Shown: positions 1-8,580, counted from the first letter of the stretch. The stretch: 64,000 nucleotides of DNA from Pseudoluteimonas sp044226035 (GCA_044226035.1 JBGAHT010000006.1:1-64000); one strand, 5' to 3'. Made by a program: numbers and translations. Notes: generated from the sequence alone by a model not told the origin.

Positions 1-1654
1 GCTTTTTCAGGCTGCCCTGGTCTTCCTGCAATTCCGGCTTCCACGGAATGTCCGGCGGCGGGCGCGCGACGGCTTCCTGGTCCTTCATGTTCGGATCGGT
101 GACGTAGCAACCGCCGCCCAGCTGCAGGATCGAGATCACGCAGTGGATCTTCTTCGACGTGCCCGGGATCGGGATCTCGGTCTGCTTGATGCCCTTGCGC
201 ACCCATTCCTCGAGCAGTGTCTCGCGCGGCAGCCAGTACTGGTCGAATTTCGTCGGCGTGTAGTTGTTCGGCGGACGCTTCAGCCACGTGCCGTTGCGGT
301 CGATGGCCTCGCGCGACCAGGTGTCGTAACCCGGCGGATAGCCGCCGCCCGGCGCGGACGAACTGCCCGGCGGCAGGCGCGGGTTGCCGTTCGAATCGAG
401 CAAGCCGTTGCGCTGCCCGGCGTTGCCGCCCGGACGGTTGCGGGTGGAATCGCCCCAATCGTCGCCGCGCTTCGGCGTCAGCCACGCGCCGGGTTTGGCC
501 GCGGTCGACGGGCCGCTTCCCGGCGCGGCGGTGTTCGCCAGCGTGCCGCTGCTCGGCTGCGGCCTGGCGTTGCTGCCGGGCGCGGATGGCGCCGACGTCG
601 ACGCGGTCGAAGGCGTGGCGCCCGGCGCGCGCGTGGTTTCGGTTCCCGGTTTCGCAGCCAGCGGAATGTCCCGCGACGGCAGCGTCGCCTGGCTTTGCAG
701 CGAGGGCGCGGTGCTCGGCTTCATCGCCTGCAACGCGGGCGTGGCCACCTGCGGCAAGGCCTGCGGCAGCGGGATTTCGCGCGTGGATGGCGCGGGCGCA
801 TTCGCGCGCAGCGTCGGCATCGTCGATGGCTGCGTCGCCAGGCGCGGCGTCGCCACGCTGGGCAGCGGCGCCGGTCGTTCCGCCAGCGGCACCTCGCGCG
901 ACTGCAACGGCACCTCGACGCGCGGCTGCGCCAGCGTCGGCCGCAGTTGCGGCGGCGATGTCGGCGGCAGCTCGAAGCGCGGATCCGGCAGCGGCGTTTC
1001 GGTCACGACCAGCGGCTGGTCGGGAAGCGGCATCGCTTCCGCCGGCGCCTGCGCGGGCGGCTGGGTCGAGTCGGACGCGGACGCAACGGCTGGCGGTTGC
1101 GCGGCGGTGCTGGCCGGGCTGGTCGCGGGATTCGCGGATGGTTGCGTGGAGGGCTTGCGTTGCTCCGGCGCATCGCCCTGCTTCGCGCCACCGCCCGGCG
1201 TGTCCGGCGTGCCTTCGCCGATGTATTCCACCTGCACCACGTCCTCGCCCGCCGGCGGCGGCGCGATGCCGATGCGCACCGTCGCCAGCCACAGCAGCAG
1301 CACGAACAGGACGAGGTGCACCAGCAGCGTGGTCGCGAGCGCGACGATGCGGTCGCGGCGCTGGTCGTCGCCGGCGGGATGCCATTGCTGCCGCCACAGC
1401 GCGGCGAAGGACTGCCAGTCGTTGAGCAGCGGGCTGCGCGGCGCCGGTCGCGCGAGTTCGCGGCCGAGGAAGATCGCGACGAACGCGTCGGCGGTCGCGC
1501 CGCGCACCGCGCCGACGCGTTCGCGCATCGACGCGAACCAGGCGCGCCATCCCGGCGGGAATTCGCCCGCGGGGCGCGCATCGGCGGCGCGGAACCACAG
1601 CCGCGAACGCGGGCGTTCGAGCAGTGCCGAAATCAGCTCGGAGGCGCTGAACAC
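1..1654 (-). CDS. Pro/Ala-rich single-span membrane protein (transmembrane repetitive protein), 3' part outside window
   Basis: The frame runs from a GTG 19 bases after the nfuA stop to the left edge without a stop, giving about 551 visible codons. There is a cytoplasmic stretch of about 100 residues, one hydrophobic span at about 103-127 (IVALATTLLVHLVLFVLLLW), then a long low-complexity region rich in Pro, Ala, Thr and Ser (about 150-380). A more ordered Trp/Tyr-rich part follows. This layout (short inside, one span, Pro-rich periplasmic stalk) resembles TonB-like proteins, and Xanthomonas relatives are annotated as transmembrane repetitive protein; that name is recalled, not checked. Function is unknown. 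The GTG lacks a clear ribosome site, and the next start is ATG at residue 43. Long frames on the other strand here are shadows of the GC-rich codons. Confidence 0.72.
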   Translation of the reverse strand, partial: MFSASELISALLERPRSRLWFRAADARPAGEFPPGWRAWFASMRERVGAVRGATADAFVAIFLGRELARPAPRSPLLNDWQSFAALWRQQWHPAGDDQRRDRIVALATTLLVHLVLFVLLLWLATVRIGIAPPPAGEDVVQVEYIGEGTPDTPGGGAKQGDAPEQRKPSTQPSANPATSPASTAAQPPAVASASDSTQPPAQAPAEAMPLPDQPLVVTETPLPDPRFELPPTSPPQLRPTLAQPRVEVPLQSREVPLAERPAPLPSVATPRLATQPSTMPTLRANAPAPSTREIPLPQALPQVATPALQAMKPSTAPSLQSQATLPSRDIPLAAKPGTETTRAPGATPSTASTSAPSAPGSNARPQPSSGTLANTAAPGSGPSTAAKPGAWLTPKRGDDWGDSTRNRPGGNAGQRNGLLDSNGNPRLPPGSSSAPGGGYPPGYDTWSREAIDRNGTWLKRPPNNYTPTKFDQYWLPRETLLEEWVRKGIKQTEIPIPGTSKKIHCVISILQLGGGCYVTDPNMKDQEAVARPPPDIPWKPELQEDQGSLKK

Positions 1655-1673
1655 GCGGCGCGCCCGGCTGCCG

Positions 1674-2276
1674 TCAGGCCGCGTCGCGCGGGATGTACGG
1701 CGCGGTGCCGGTGTCGTGGTCGGTGGCGTCGCGCACCGCGGTCACTTCCGGCACGCGTTCGCGCAGGGTCTTCTCGATGCCCTGCTTCAGGGTGACGTCG
1801 GCCATGCCGCAGCCGTGGCAACCCCCGCCGAAACGCAGCAGCACGGTGCCGTCGGCGCGCACTTCCTCCACCGCGACGTGGCCGCGGTGCTGCGCGAGCT
1901 GCGGGTTGATCTCGCGTTCCACCACCCAGCGCACGCGTTCGACCAGCGAGGCCGATTCGGCCGGCGCCTCGCCCTTGATCCTCGGCGCGCGGATCTGCAA
2001 CTGGCCGCCGGTGGCGCCGGTTTCGTAGTCGATCTCGGCGCCGTCGAGGAACGGCACGCTGGCCGCGTCCAGCCACAGGGTGAAACCCGCGCAATCCACC
2101 GCCCATTCGTCACCGGCGAGATCGCCGGGTTCGGCGAACTCCAGCCGCACGTCGGCCGTGGGCGTGCCCGCGTTCATCGCCGCGAGGCGCACGCCGAGGC
2201 CCGGCAAGGCTTCGCGTTCGATCAATTTGCGGAAATGCGCCTGCGCGGATTCGGAAATCTGGATCAATGGCGCCAC
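1674..2276 (-). CDS. nfuA: Fe/S biogenesis protein NfuA
   Basis: A 200-residue protein with the two-part NfuA build: an N-terminal degenerate A-type (HesB/IscA-like) domain (about 1-100) without the ligand cysteines, and a C-terminal Nfu domain. The Nfu domain carries the CxxC cluster ligands in GGGCHGCGMADVTLKQGIE (C153, C156). NfuA holds a 4Fe-4S cluster at its dimer interface and passes it to apo-proteins such as aconitase or lipoyl synthase, mainly under oxidative stress or iron limitation. Length matches the family (about 190-200). It is divergent from phhB, and the shared region holds a direct repeat that could be regulatory. The membrane protein downstream starts 19 bases after its stop, so the two may be co-transcribed. 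Confidence 0.96.
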   Translation of the reverse strand: MAPLIQISESAQAHFRKLIEREALPGLGVRLAAMNAGTPTADVRLEFAEPGDLAGDEWAVDCAGFTLWLDAASVPFLDGAEIDYETGATGGQLQIRAPRIKGEAPAESASLVERVRWVVEREINPQLAQHRGHVAVEEVRADGTVLLRFGGGCHGCGMADVTLKQGIEKTLRERVPEVTAVRDATDHDTGTAPYIPRDAA

Positions 2277-2330
2277 CCGTTTGCGATCGACTTGCGAACA
2301 TGCCCGACATGCGCGGATTCGGAAATCCGG
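2242..2330. repeat. 21-base direct repeat at the nfuA/phhB divergent start region
   Basis: Two copies of a 21-base sequence (2242-2262 and 2310-2330) differ at one base and lie 68 bases apart. The first copy is within the first codons of nfuA and the second is in the intergenic space. Each holds GGATTCGGAAATC, and the second forms a small dyad (GGATT-cgga-AATCC). This could be a paired operator or a short duplication; I match it to no known regulator site. Confidence 0.6.
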
Positions 2331-2346
2331 GTCATCGCGCTATTCT
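2318..2346 (+). promoter_or_regulatory. candidate sigma-70 promoter for phhB
   Basis: A -10-like TATTCT lies at 2341-2346, with a weak -35-like TTCGGA at 2318-2323 and a 17-base spacer, 70 bases ahead of the phhB start. The -35 match is poor and it overlaps the second copy of the direct repeat, so repression or activation there is conceivable. This is inference from consensus only. Confidence 0.35.
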
Positions 2347-2415
2347 AGCCGCGCACCGCGATGCCGCATGCCGCCGGGCGCGCGCACCGCGTCAGCCGCC
2401 AGTCAGGAGCCGCCG

Positions 2416-2757
2416 ATGACCGACCTCGTTCCCCTCGCCCGGGCCCACTGCATCGCCCGCAAGGGCGCCGAACACCGCCTCGGCGAAGCCAGCGTGCGCG
2501 AGCTCATGGCGCAGGTGCCGGAGTGGGAACTCGCGGAGAACGGCCATGCGCTGGTGCGCACGTTCGCGTTCCCCGACTACTACCGCACGATGTCCTTCGT
2601 GAACGCGCTGGCGCACGTCGCCAACCGCGAGGACCACCATCCCGACCTGTCGGTGCATTACGACCGGTGCGTGGTGCGCTTCTCCACCCACGACGTCGGC
2701 GGCCTGAGCGAGAACGACTTCATCTGCGCGGCCAAGGCCGACGCGCTGGTCGGGTGA
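2416..2757 (+). CDS. phhB: pterin-4a-carbinolamine dehydratase
   Basis: A 113-residue protein matching PCD/DCoH throughout. It dehydrates 4a-hydroxytetrahydropterin to quinonoid dihydrobiopterin, recycling the cofactor used by phenylalanine hydroxylase. The active-site motif EDHHPDLSVHY (H74, H75) and the downstream STHDVGGLSENDF segment are present. ATG at 2416 has AGGAG about 7 bases upstream, and the length is normal for the family. No phenylalanine hydroxylase is in the window, so a role in aromatic catabolism rests on the family only. The stop overlaps the GTG of the next gene (GTGA), suggesting translational coupling. Confidence 0.95.
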   Translation: MTDLVPLARAHCIARKGAEHRLGEASVRELMAQVPEWELAENGHALVRTFAFPDYYRTMSFVNALAHVANREDHHPDLSVHYDRCVVRFSTHDVGGLSENDFICAAKADALVG

Positions 2758-3446
2758 ACCACGACACCCAAGCCTATCTCGACGCGCATTTCCTGCGCAT
2801 CGAGGAGATGGCCGCCGCCGCGGGGATCGCGCCACGGCGTTTGCGCGAACTGGTGGATGCCGGGCTCGTCCCCGCGCCTTCGTACGTGGCGCGCGGGCCC
2901 GAGTTGGTCTCGGCCGCATTCGGATCGCTCGCGTGCGCCGGGCTCGCCGCCGGCGAATACATGCATCGCGGCATGCAGGCATGGATCGCGGCCGCGCTCG
3001 AAGCCATCCGCGAACATGGCGACGCGGGAGCCAACGCCGCCTTGCGCCGGGCGTTCGCGACGGATTTGGGCGCGGCGCTGTCCGCCCTGCGCCGGCAAGG
3101 CCTGTCCGCGCCGGACGGCCTCGATGCGAACGGCCAAGCCGATGATGCCGCGCTGGACGCCTGGATCGATTCCCTTTGGCAAGCGCACATGCAGGGCATC
3201 TTCGGCGTCTGCGTGCGCAACCCGGGCGACATCGCCGCGATCGCGAACAAGGAAACCGCGCAAGCGCTGCTCGGCAGGCTCACCGACAACGGCGACAGGC
3301 AGGTCTATTCCGCGGAAGAAGCGGCCAGGCTGCGTGCATTGATCGCGCGCTATGCCGAAGCGTGCGCGCCGTTCACGCCGCTGGAATACCCGCGCAGCAG
3401 CCGCAAGCGCTACGTCGAAGACCTGCCCAAGCGGCTCGCCGGCTAG
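2754..3446 (+). CDS. uncharacterised protein (DUF6058-like)
   Basis: A 230-residue protein starting at a GTG that overlaps the phhB stop, so it is probably translated from the same message. It opens with AYLDAHFLRIEEMAAAAGI followed by LRELVDAGLVPAPSY, which reads like a small helix-turn-helix or MerR-like fold. A helical middle holds EYMHRGMQAWI, and the C-terminal section holds FGVCVRNPGDIAAIANKE and CAPFTPLEYPRSSRKRYVEDL. The pattern reminds me of the DUF6058 family found near natural-product genes, but this is recalled rather than searched. Its stop shares CTAG with the stop of convergent rluC. Confidence 0.75.
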   Translation: MNHDTQAYLDAHFLRIEEMAAAAGIAPRRLRELVDAGLVPAPSYVARGPELVSAAFGSLACAGLAAGEYMHRGMQAWIAAALEAIREHGDAGANAALRRAFATDLGAALSALRRQGLSAPDGLDANGQADDAALDAWIDSLWQAHMQGIFGVCVRNPGDIAAIANKETAQALLGRLTDNGDRQVYSAEEAARLRALIARYAEACAPFTPLEYPRSSRKRYVEDLPKRLAG

Positions 3447-4411
3447 GCCAGCCGATCCAGCGCCGCGACCAGGTCGGGCGCCAGCGGCGCGTTGAGCATG
3501 TACGGCGCCTTGCCGCCGTCCAGCGCGAATTCCAGCGTCGATGCGTGCAGGAACAGCCGCTTCAGGCCCGCGTTGTCGCGCAGGCGCTTGTTCGCCGCCT
3601 CGTCGCCGTACTTGTCGTCGCCGGCGACCGGATGGCCGAGGTGCCGGGCATGCACGCGGATCTGGTGGGTGCGCCCGGTTTCGATCCGCACCTCGCAATA
3701 GCTCTGCCCGCCGACGCGTTCGATCACCTTGAAATGGCTGAGCGAGGGCTTGCCGTTGGCGTTGACCTGCACGTGGCGTTCGCCGCCCTGGCGCAGGCCC
3801 ATGTGCAGCGGCGCATCCACCGACAGCGTTCCGTCCGGAAGCCGGCCGAGCAGCAGCGCGAGGTAGCGCTTCTCGATCCCGGCGCCGTGGTCCTCGCGCA
3901 GCAGCGCCTGCAGTTCGGTCAGGGCCGAACGCTTCTTGGCCAGCACCATCAGCCCGGAGGTGTCGCGGTCGAGCCGGTGCACCAGTTCCAGCGGCTGGCC
4001 GGGACGCAGCGCGCGCAGGGTCTCGATCACCCCGAACGAGACCCCGCTGCCGCCATGGCTGGCGATGCCGGAGGGCTTGCTGATCGCCAGCAGGCGGGCA
4101 TCCTCGAACACGATGCTGGCCTCCATCGCCTCGAGCAGGCCGCGGGACGGGCTGCCCTTGTCGGCCGGGTCGTCGATCCGGATGGGCGGAATCCGGACCT
4201 CGTCGCCCGCCTCCAGCCGGCGCTCGGCCTTCACCCGGCCGCCGTTCACCCTCACCTGGCCGGACCGCAACAGCTTGTAGACCAGGCTGCGCGGCGCCCC
4301 CTTGAGGTAGCCCAGCAGGAAATTGTCGATGCGCTGGCCGTCGCGGTCTTCCGCGATGCGCACGGTACGGGCGGCGTTGGCGGGGCGCTCGGGCGGGGCT
4401 TGGGAGTTCAT
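3443..4411 (-). CDS. rluC: 23S rRNA pseudouridine(955/2504/2580) synthase RluC
   Basis: A 322-residue RluA-family enzyme. It has an N-terminal S4 RNA-binding domain (about 25-85, with SLVYKLLRSGQVRVNGGRVK) and a catalytic domain carrying HRLDRDTSGLMVLAKK (catalytic Asp148), then the RIETGRTHQIRVHARHLGHP motif. It isomerises uridines in domain II and V of 23S rRNA. RluC rather than RluD is favoured by the divergent arrangement with rne, conserved in Gammaproteobacteria, and by the S4-domain spacing. The start ATG at 4411 is only 15 bases from the predicted rne -10 element, so the two promoters probably overlap. Confidence 0.95.
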   Translation of the reverse strand: MNSQAPPERPANAARTVRIAEDRDGQRIDNFLLGYLKGAPRSLVYKLLRSGQVRVNGGRVKAERRLEAGDEVRIPPIRIDDPADKGSPSRGLLEAMEASIVFEDARLLAISKPSGIASHGGSGVSFGVIETLRALRPGQPLELVHRLDRDTSGLMVLAKKRSALTELQALLREDHGAGIEKRYLALLLGRLPDGTLSVDAPLHMGLRQGGERHVQVNANGKPSLSHFKVIERVGGQSYCEVRIETGRTHQIRVHARHLGHPVAGDDKYGDEAANKRLRDNAGLKRLFLHASTLEFALDGGKAPYMLNAPLAPDLVAALDRLA

Positions 4412-4422
4412 GGGGCTTGATC

Positions 4423-4431
4423 TGCTACACT
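4423..4431 (+). promoter_or_regulatory. extended -10 promoter for rne
   Basis: TGCTACACT is an extended -10 (TG-N-TACACT) between divergent rluC and rne. No good -35 is seen. A start about 7 bases on (near 4438) would give a leader of about 363 bases, close to the length of the E. coli rne leader. This is consensus-based inference. Confidence 0.5.
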
Positions 4432-4437
4432 CGGCGG

Positions 4438-4800
4438 GCGAGATAAGGGTTTGATTCCGAAGGGAGAGTTTCCCGGCCGAAAGCCGACCTCACCCTTCAC
4501 CCCGACGCAGTCCGCGACCACCGTCCCCGGGACGGCCATGTTAGCGGCGCGCCGGCAGATCCGGCCATCGCCGGCCGTCATCGGACGGCTGGAGTGAACA
4601 CGACCCGCGCGGACCGCCGCCTTCCCGGTAGCGACCGCCGGCCCCGCAACACCAAAACAACAAGCGCTCCCGCGGCCGCCGTGGTGTCGTAGCGCTGGAC
4701 AACCGAAGGACGCACGCCCGCGCACCGCGCGGCGCGCGCCGGCAGTGACCAGGCGAAACGCCCCGGCGTTCCGCGTGCAGCAGCGCGCGAGGAACGCGAC
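4438..4800 (+). other. long untranslated leader of rne
   Basis: About 360 bases between the predicted start point and the rne ATG hold no credible gene in any frame. In E. coli a leader of this size folds into hairpins that let RNase E control its own mRNA level. Here small hairpins are visible, for example CGGC-CGAAA-GCCG near 4474-4487 and GGCC/CCGG pairings near 4550-4580. I cannot align them with the E. coli elements. An autoregulatory leader is the natural explanation. Confidence 0.55.
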
Positions 4801-7704
4801 ATGAAACGCATGCTGATCAATGCCACGCAGGCCGAAGAACTGCGCGTGGCGATCGTCGATGGCCAGACCCTGTACGACATCGACATCGAACAACCGTCCC
4901 GGGACAACAAGAAGTCCAACATCTACAAGGGGCGCATCACCCGGCTCGAGCCCTCGCTGGAAGCGGCCTTCGTCGAATACGGCGCCGAGCGCCACGGCTT
5001 CCTGCCGCTGAAGGAAATCTCCCGCGACTACTTCCAGGCCGGCGTCGACCCGAACAAGGGCACGATCCGCGAACTGCTGCGCGAGGGCCAGGAAGTGGTC
5101 GTGCAGGTCGACAAGGAGGAACGCGGCAACAAGGGCGCGGCCCTGACCACGTTCATCTCGCTGGCCGGCCGCTACATGGTGCTGATGCCGAACTCGCCGA
5201 CCGCCGGCGGCGTCTCGCGCCGGATCGAGGGCGACGACCGCGCCGAGCTGAAGAAGGCCATGGACGCGCTGGCCATCCCCGACGACATGGGCGTGATCAT
5301 CCGCACCGCCGGCGTCGGCCGCGACGCCGAGGAACTGCAGTGGGACCTCGACTACCTGCTGAGCGTGTGGAAGGCCATCGCCGAGGCCGCGCTGACCAAG
5401 CCCGCGCCGTTCCTGGTCTACCAGGAATCGCGCCTGATCATCCGCGCCCTGCGCGACTACATGCGCGCCGACATCGGCGAGATCCTGGTCGACACGCCGG
5501 AGATGTACGAGGAGGCGCGCGAGTTCGTGCAGCAGGTGATGCCGCACAACCTGCGCAAGCTCAAGCACTACACCGACGACACGCCGCTGTTCAACCGCTT
5601 CCAGATCGAATCGCAGATCGAGGCCGCCTACGGCCGCGGCGTGCGCCTGCCCTCCGGCGGCGCGCTGGTGATCGACCAGACCGAGGCGCTGACCGCGATC
5701 GATGTGAACTCCGCGCGCGCCACCAAGGGCGGCGACATCGAGGAAACCGCGTTCCACACCAACCTCGAGGCGGCGGACGAAGTCGCGCGCCAGCTGCGCC
5801 TGCGCGACCTCGGCGGCCTGGTGGTGATCGACTTCATCGACATGTCCTCGTCCAAGCACCAGCGCGAGGTCGAGAACCGCCTGCAGAACGCGCTGAAGTA
5901 CGACCGCGCGCGCATCCAGCTCGGCCGCATCTCGCGCTTCGGGCTGATGGAAATGAGCCGCCAGCGCCTGCGCCCGAGCCTGGGCGAGGCCAGCCAGATC
6001 GTGTGCCCGCGCTGCGACGGCCACGGCCGCATGCGCAGCGTGGAATCGCTGGCGCTGTCCATCATCCGCGTCGCCGAGGAGCACGCGATGAAGGACAACA
6101 CCGGCCAGGTGCTGGTGCAGGCGCCGGTGGAAATCGCCAACTTCCTGCTCAACGAGAAGCGCGGCGCGCTGCGCGAGATCGAGGCGCGCCACGACGCGCC
6201 CATCGTCATCGTCGCGGACGAGCAGCTGCACACGCCGCATTACGAGGTCACCCGCGTGCGCGAGAACGAGCTCGGCGAGGAAACCTCCAAGCCCAGCTAC
6301 CAGCGCGGCACCCCGCGCAAGCTCGCGACGATCGCCCTGACCAAGGCCAACCTCAACGTGCCCGCCGCGCCGGCGGTGAAGAACGTCAAGCCCGCGCAAC
6401 CGGCGCCGCTGCGCGAGCCGCGCCCGGAACCGGCGCAGGCCGCGACGCCCGCGCCCGCCCCCGCGCCGGCGTTCGTGGCCAAGCCCGCCTCCACCGGCTT
6501 CGTCGGCTGGCTGAAGGGCCTGCTCGGTGGCGCCGAACCCGCGCCCGCGCCGCGCGCGCCGCAAGCGCGCGACCGCAACGACCGCGGCGAGCGCAACGAC
6601 CGCAATGGCCAGCAGCGCCGCGACGATCGCGGCGGTCGCGGGAATCGCCAGAACCAGGGCGGCCGCGACGGACGCGACAACCGCCGCGAGCGCGATGAGC
6701 GCCGCCCGCAGCAACAACAACAGGCGCAGCAGGGTTCGCCCAAGCGCCAGGACGGCAACAAGCCCGCGCAGCAGCAACAGCAGCAGAAGCCGAAGCAGGA
6801 AAAGCAGCGGCAGGAGCAGCAGGCCAAACCGCAGGATTCCAGCCGCCAGCAGCCACCGGCGAAGGAAGCCCCGAAGCCGCGCACCGAGGCGGTGCAGCCC
6901 GCACGCAGCGAGGAAGCCGCGAACGCCGCGCGCAGCGACGAGGCCGTGGCGATGGCCGCGCTCGCGCCGGTGCCGGCCATCGACCCCGCCGCCGACGCGG
7001 TGCAGGCCGTCGCCGAGGCGAACGAGGCCGCGAACGCCGCCGATGCCGGCGCCGACAACGCCGCGGGCGAAGGCGGAAGCCGGCGTCGCCGCGGGCGTCG
7101 CGGTGGCCGTCGTCGCCGCAAGCAGGGCGCGGAAGGCGCCGCGGCGGCAGGCATGGACGACCATGACGCCGACGAGCACGTCGCCGTCTCGCTGCAGTCG
7201 CAGCCGGAGTTCGACTTCGCCGACGCGGGCATCGCGTTGCCGTCGGTGATGCCCACCACCAAGGGCCCGCTCGAAGTCACCGACGCCGATGGCCCTGCCC
7301 GCGATTCGACGCCCCCGGCCGCGAACGACCAGCGCCTGATGCCGGTCGTCGTCGCGAGCGAAACGGTCGCGGTCGAACCGGTTGCGGCCCCGGTCGAAAC
7401 CGTTGCGCCGATCGCGGACGAAGTCGTGGCCGCGCCGGTTCCGGATGCCGTCGTCGCTCCTGACAGCCGAATGGCGGTTGAAACCTCCGTCGCCAACGAT
7501 TCCGCGATCGAGCCCGCGGCGCTAGCGGTCGAGATCGCGGCGCCCGAGCCAGCCGCCGCTTTCAACAGCCGAATGGCTGTTCAACCCGCCGCCGGAATCG
7601 AAGCCGATGCGCAGGTCGAGGCCACGGACGAGCTTGCATCGGTTCCGGACGCCGAGGCGGAAGCCGGGACACCGGCTCCGCGCGAGGAGTCTCCGCTGGC
7701 GTGA
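4801..7704 (+). CDS. rne: ribonuclease E
   Basis: A 967-residue endoribonuclease that starts mRNA decay and processes rRNA and tRNA precursors, acting at the inner membrane as the degradosome core. The N-terminal catalytic half (1-510) opens MKRMLINATQAEELRVAIVDG. It has the S1 domain (about 35-125), the DNase I-like site with Asp301 (ALTAIDVNSA) and Asp344 (VVIDFID) for metal binding, and the Zn-link CPRC (C402, C405). The rest (520-967) is disordered: Arg/Gln-rich RNA-binding stretches (about 590-700), an RRRRGRRGGRRRR block near 760, then an acidic Ala/Val/Pro tail. The tail repeats SRMAV twice, and the second copy is encoded by a perfect DNA palindrome. Partner-binding motifs cannot be assigned by eye. 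Confidence 0.97.
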   Translation: MKRMLINATQAEELRVAIVDGQTLYDIDIEQPSRDNKKSNIYKGRITRLEPSLEAAFVEYGAERHGFLPLKEISRDYFQAGVDPNKGTIRELLREGQEVVVQVDKEERGNKGAALTTFISLAGRYMVLMPNSPTAGGVSRRIEGDDRAELKKAMDALAIPDDMGVIIRTAGVGRDAEELQWDLDYLLSVWKAIAEAALTKPAPFLVYQESRLIIRALRDYMRADIGEILVDTPEMYEEAREFVQQVMPHNLRKLKHYTDDTPLFNRFQIESQIEAAYGRGVRLPSGGALVIDQTEALTAIDVNSARATKGGDIEETAFHTNLEAADEVARQLRLRDLGGLVVIDFIDMSSSKHQREVENRLQNALKYDRARIQLGRISRFGLMEMSRQRLRPSLGEASQIVCPRCDGHGRMRSVESLALSIIRVAEEHAMKDNTGQVLVQAPVEIANFLLNEKRGALREIEARHDAPIVIVADEQLHTPHYEVTRVRENELGEETSKPSYQRGTPRKLATIALTKANLNVPAAPAVKNVKPAQPAPLREPRPEPAQAATPAPAPAPAFVAKPASTGFVGWLKGLLGGAEPAPAPRAPQARDRNDRGERNDRNGQQRRDDRGGRGNRQNQGGRDGRDNRRERDERRPQQQQQAQQGSPKRQDGNKPAQQQQQQKPKQEKQRQEQQAKPQDSSRQQPPAKEAPKPRTEAVQPARSEEAANAARSDEAVAMAALAPVPAIDPAADAVQAVAEANEAANAADAGADNAAGEGGSRRRRGRRGGRRRRKQGAEGAAAAGMDDHDADEHVAVSLQSQPEFDFADAGIALPSVMPTTKGPLEVTDADGPARDSTPPAANDQRLMPVVVASETVAVEPVAAPVETVAPIADEVVAAPVPDAVVAPDSRMAVETSVANDSAIEPAALAVEIAAPEPAAAFNSRMAVQPAAGIEADAQVEATDELASVPDAEAEAGTPAPREESPLA
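7462..7584 (+). repeat. two related palindromic repeats inside the rne 3' coding region
   Basis: At 7564-7581 AACAGCC and GGCTGTT flank GAAT as a perfect 7-base inverted repeat. A related copy at 7462-7484 (GACAGCCGAATGGCGGTTGAA) lies about 100 bases upstream. Both are read in the same frame as (D/N)SRMAV(E/Q), so DNA and peptide repeat together. This may be a mobile palindromic element captured in a tolerant disordered region, or a duplicated peptide motif. Confidence 0.55.
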
Positions 7705-7722
7705 GGCCACGCCCCGCGCGCG

Positions 7723-8370
7723 TCAGACGGCGCGCGCGGGCTCCATCAAGCCGTACTGCCCGGCCAGGCGCGCCAGCGCGATGTTGTCGCCGACGCCGAG
7801 CTTCTCGTACACGTGGGTCTTGTGCGTGTTCACCGTCTTCGGGCTCAGGCACAGGCGCTCGGCGATCTCCGCCTGGCGCAGGCCGTTGACCAGCAGCATC
7901 GCGACCTCGAGTTCGCGCGTGGACAGCTCGTCGAACGGCGAGCTTTCGCCGGTCATGCCCGACAGCGCCATGTTCTGCGCGATGTTGCTGGCGAGGAAAC
8001 GCCGTCCGCGGGCGACATCGCGCACCGCGCGCAGCAGTTCCGCCGAATCGCCGCCCTTGCCGACGTAGCCGGACGCGCCGGCCTCGATCAGGCGCTTGGG
8101 CATCGGCCCGTCCTCGAGCACCGACACCACGATCACCCTGGTGCCTTCCATGCCGCGCGCGATGCGCTCGGTCACTTCGAGGCCGCTGATCCCGGGCAGG
8201 TGCAGGTCGCACAGCACCACGTCGGGCTTGAGCTTGCGCACCTGCTGCAGGCCGTCCTCGCCGTTCTCGGCCTCGCCGACGACATCGATGTCGGTTTCGG
8301 CGGAGAGGATCATGCGCATGCCCGCGCGCACCAGGGCATGGTCGTCGATCATGAACACGCGAATCGCCAT
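7723..8370 (-). CDS. LuxR/FixJ-family response regulator (GacA/UvrY-like)
   Basis: A 215-residue two-component regulator. The receiver domain (1-120) has the acidic pair D9/D10 and the phospho-acceptor D55 in PDVVLCDLHLPGISG. The C-terminal LuxR helix-turn-helix (about 148-205) reads STRELEVAMLLVNGL and IAERLCLSPKTVNTHKTHVYEKLGV. Overall pattern and length resemble GacA/UvrY, which activates small RNAs that titrate CsrA. No cognate BarA/GacS kinase or uvrC is adjacent (uvrC is 27 kb away), so the specific name is not certain. The ATG at 8370 is chosen over one 30 bases upstream because GGGGGAAG lies 6 bases before it. It is convergent with rne, 18 bases apart. Confidence 0.85.
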   Translation of the reverse strand: MAIRVFMIDDHALVRAGMRMILSAETDIDVVGEAENGEDGLQQVRKLKPDVVLCDLHLPGISGLEVTERIARGMEGTRVIVVSVLEDGPMPKRLIEAGASGYVGKGGDSAELLRAVRDVARGRRFLASNIAQNMALSGMTGESSPFDELSTRELEVAMLLVNGLRQAEIAERLCLSPKTVNTHKTHVYEKLGVGDNIALARLAGQYGLMEPARAV

Positions 8371-8479
8371 CTGCTTCCCCCAAAGCTCCGGTGGCGGCAT
8401 GTTGCGGCCGCTGCGTGCCGGCCTCCATCAGCCGGGCACGGGTCGGAGTGTAGGAAAAATCCGAAGCGGTGGGGGAAAG

Positions 8480-8569
8480 TGGCGGAAGCGGTGAGATTCG
8501 AACTCACGGACGGTTTGATCCGTCGCCGGTTTTCAAGACCGGTGCCTTAAACCACTCGGCCACGCTTCC
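8480..8569 (-). tRNA. tRNA-Ser (UGA)
   Basis: A 90-base tRNA with the long variable arm of serine tRNAs. The acceptor stem GGAAGCG/CGCTTCC is perfect, the anticodon loop CTTGAAA gives anticodon UGA, the T-arm reads GGTGAGATTCGAACTC on the plus strand, and CCA is encoded. It stands alone with its own promoter. Confidence 0.97.
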
Positions 8570-8580
8570 GTACTGCGCGC

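Noticed and set aside
143..2348. Long plus-strand open frames antisense to the left-edge gene and nfuA
   Set aside because: Arg/Ala-rich low-complexity translation with no family motif; opposite strand carries NfuA and the Pro-rich protein with coherent motifs.
4408..7179. 923-codon minus-strand frame opposite rne
   Set aside because: Shadow of GC-rich RNase E codons; translation is a low-complexity mix and rne motifs are unmistakable.
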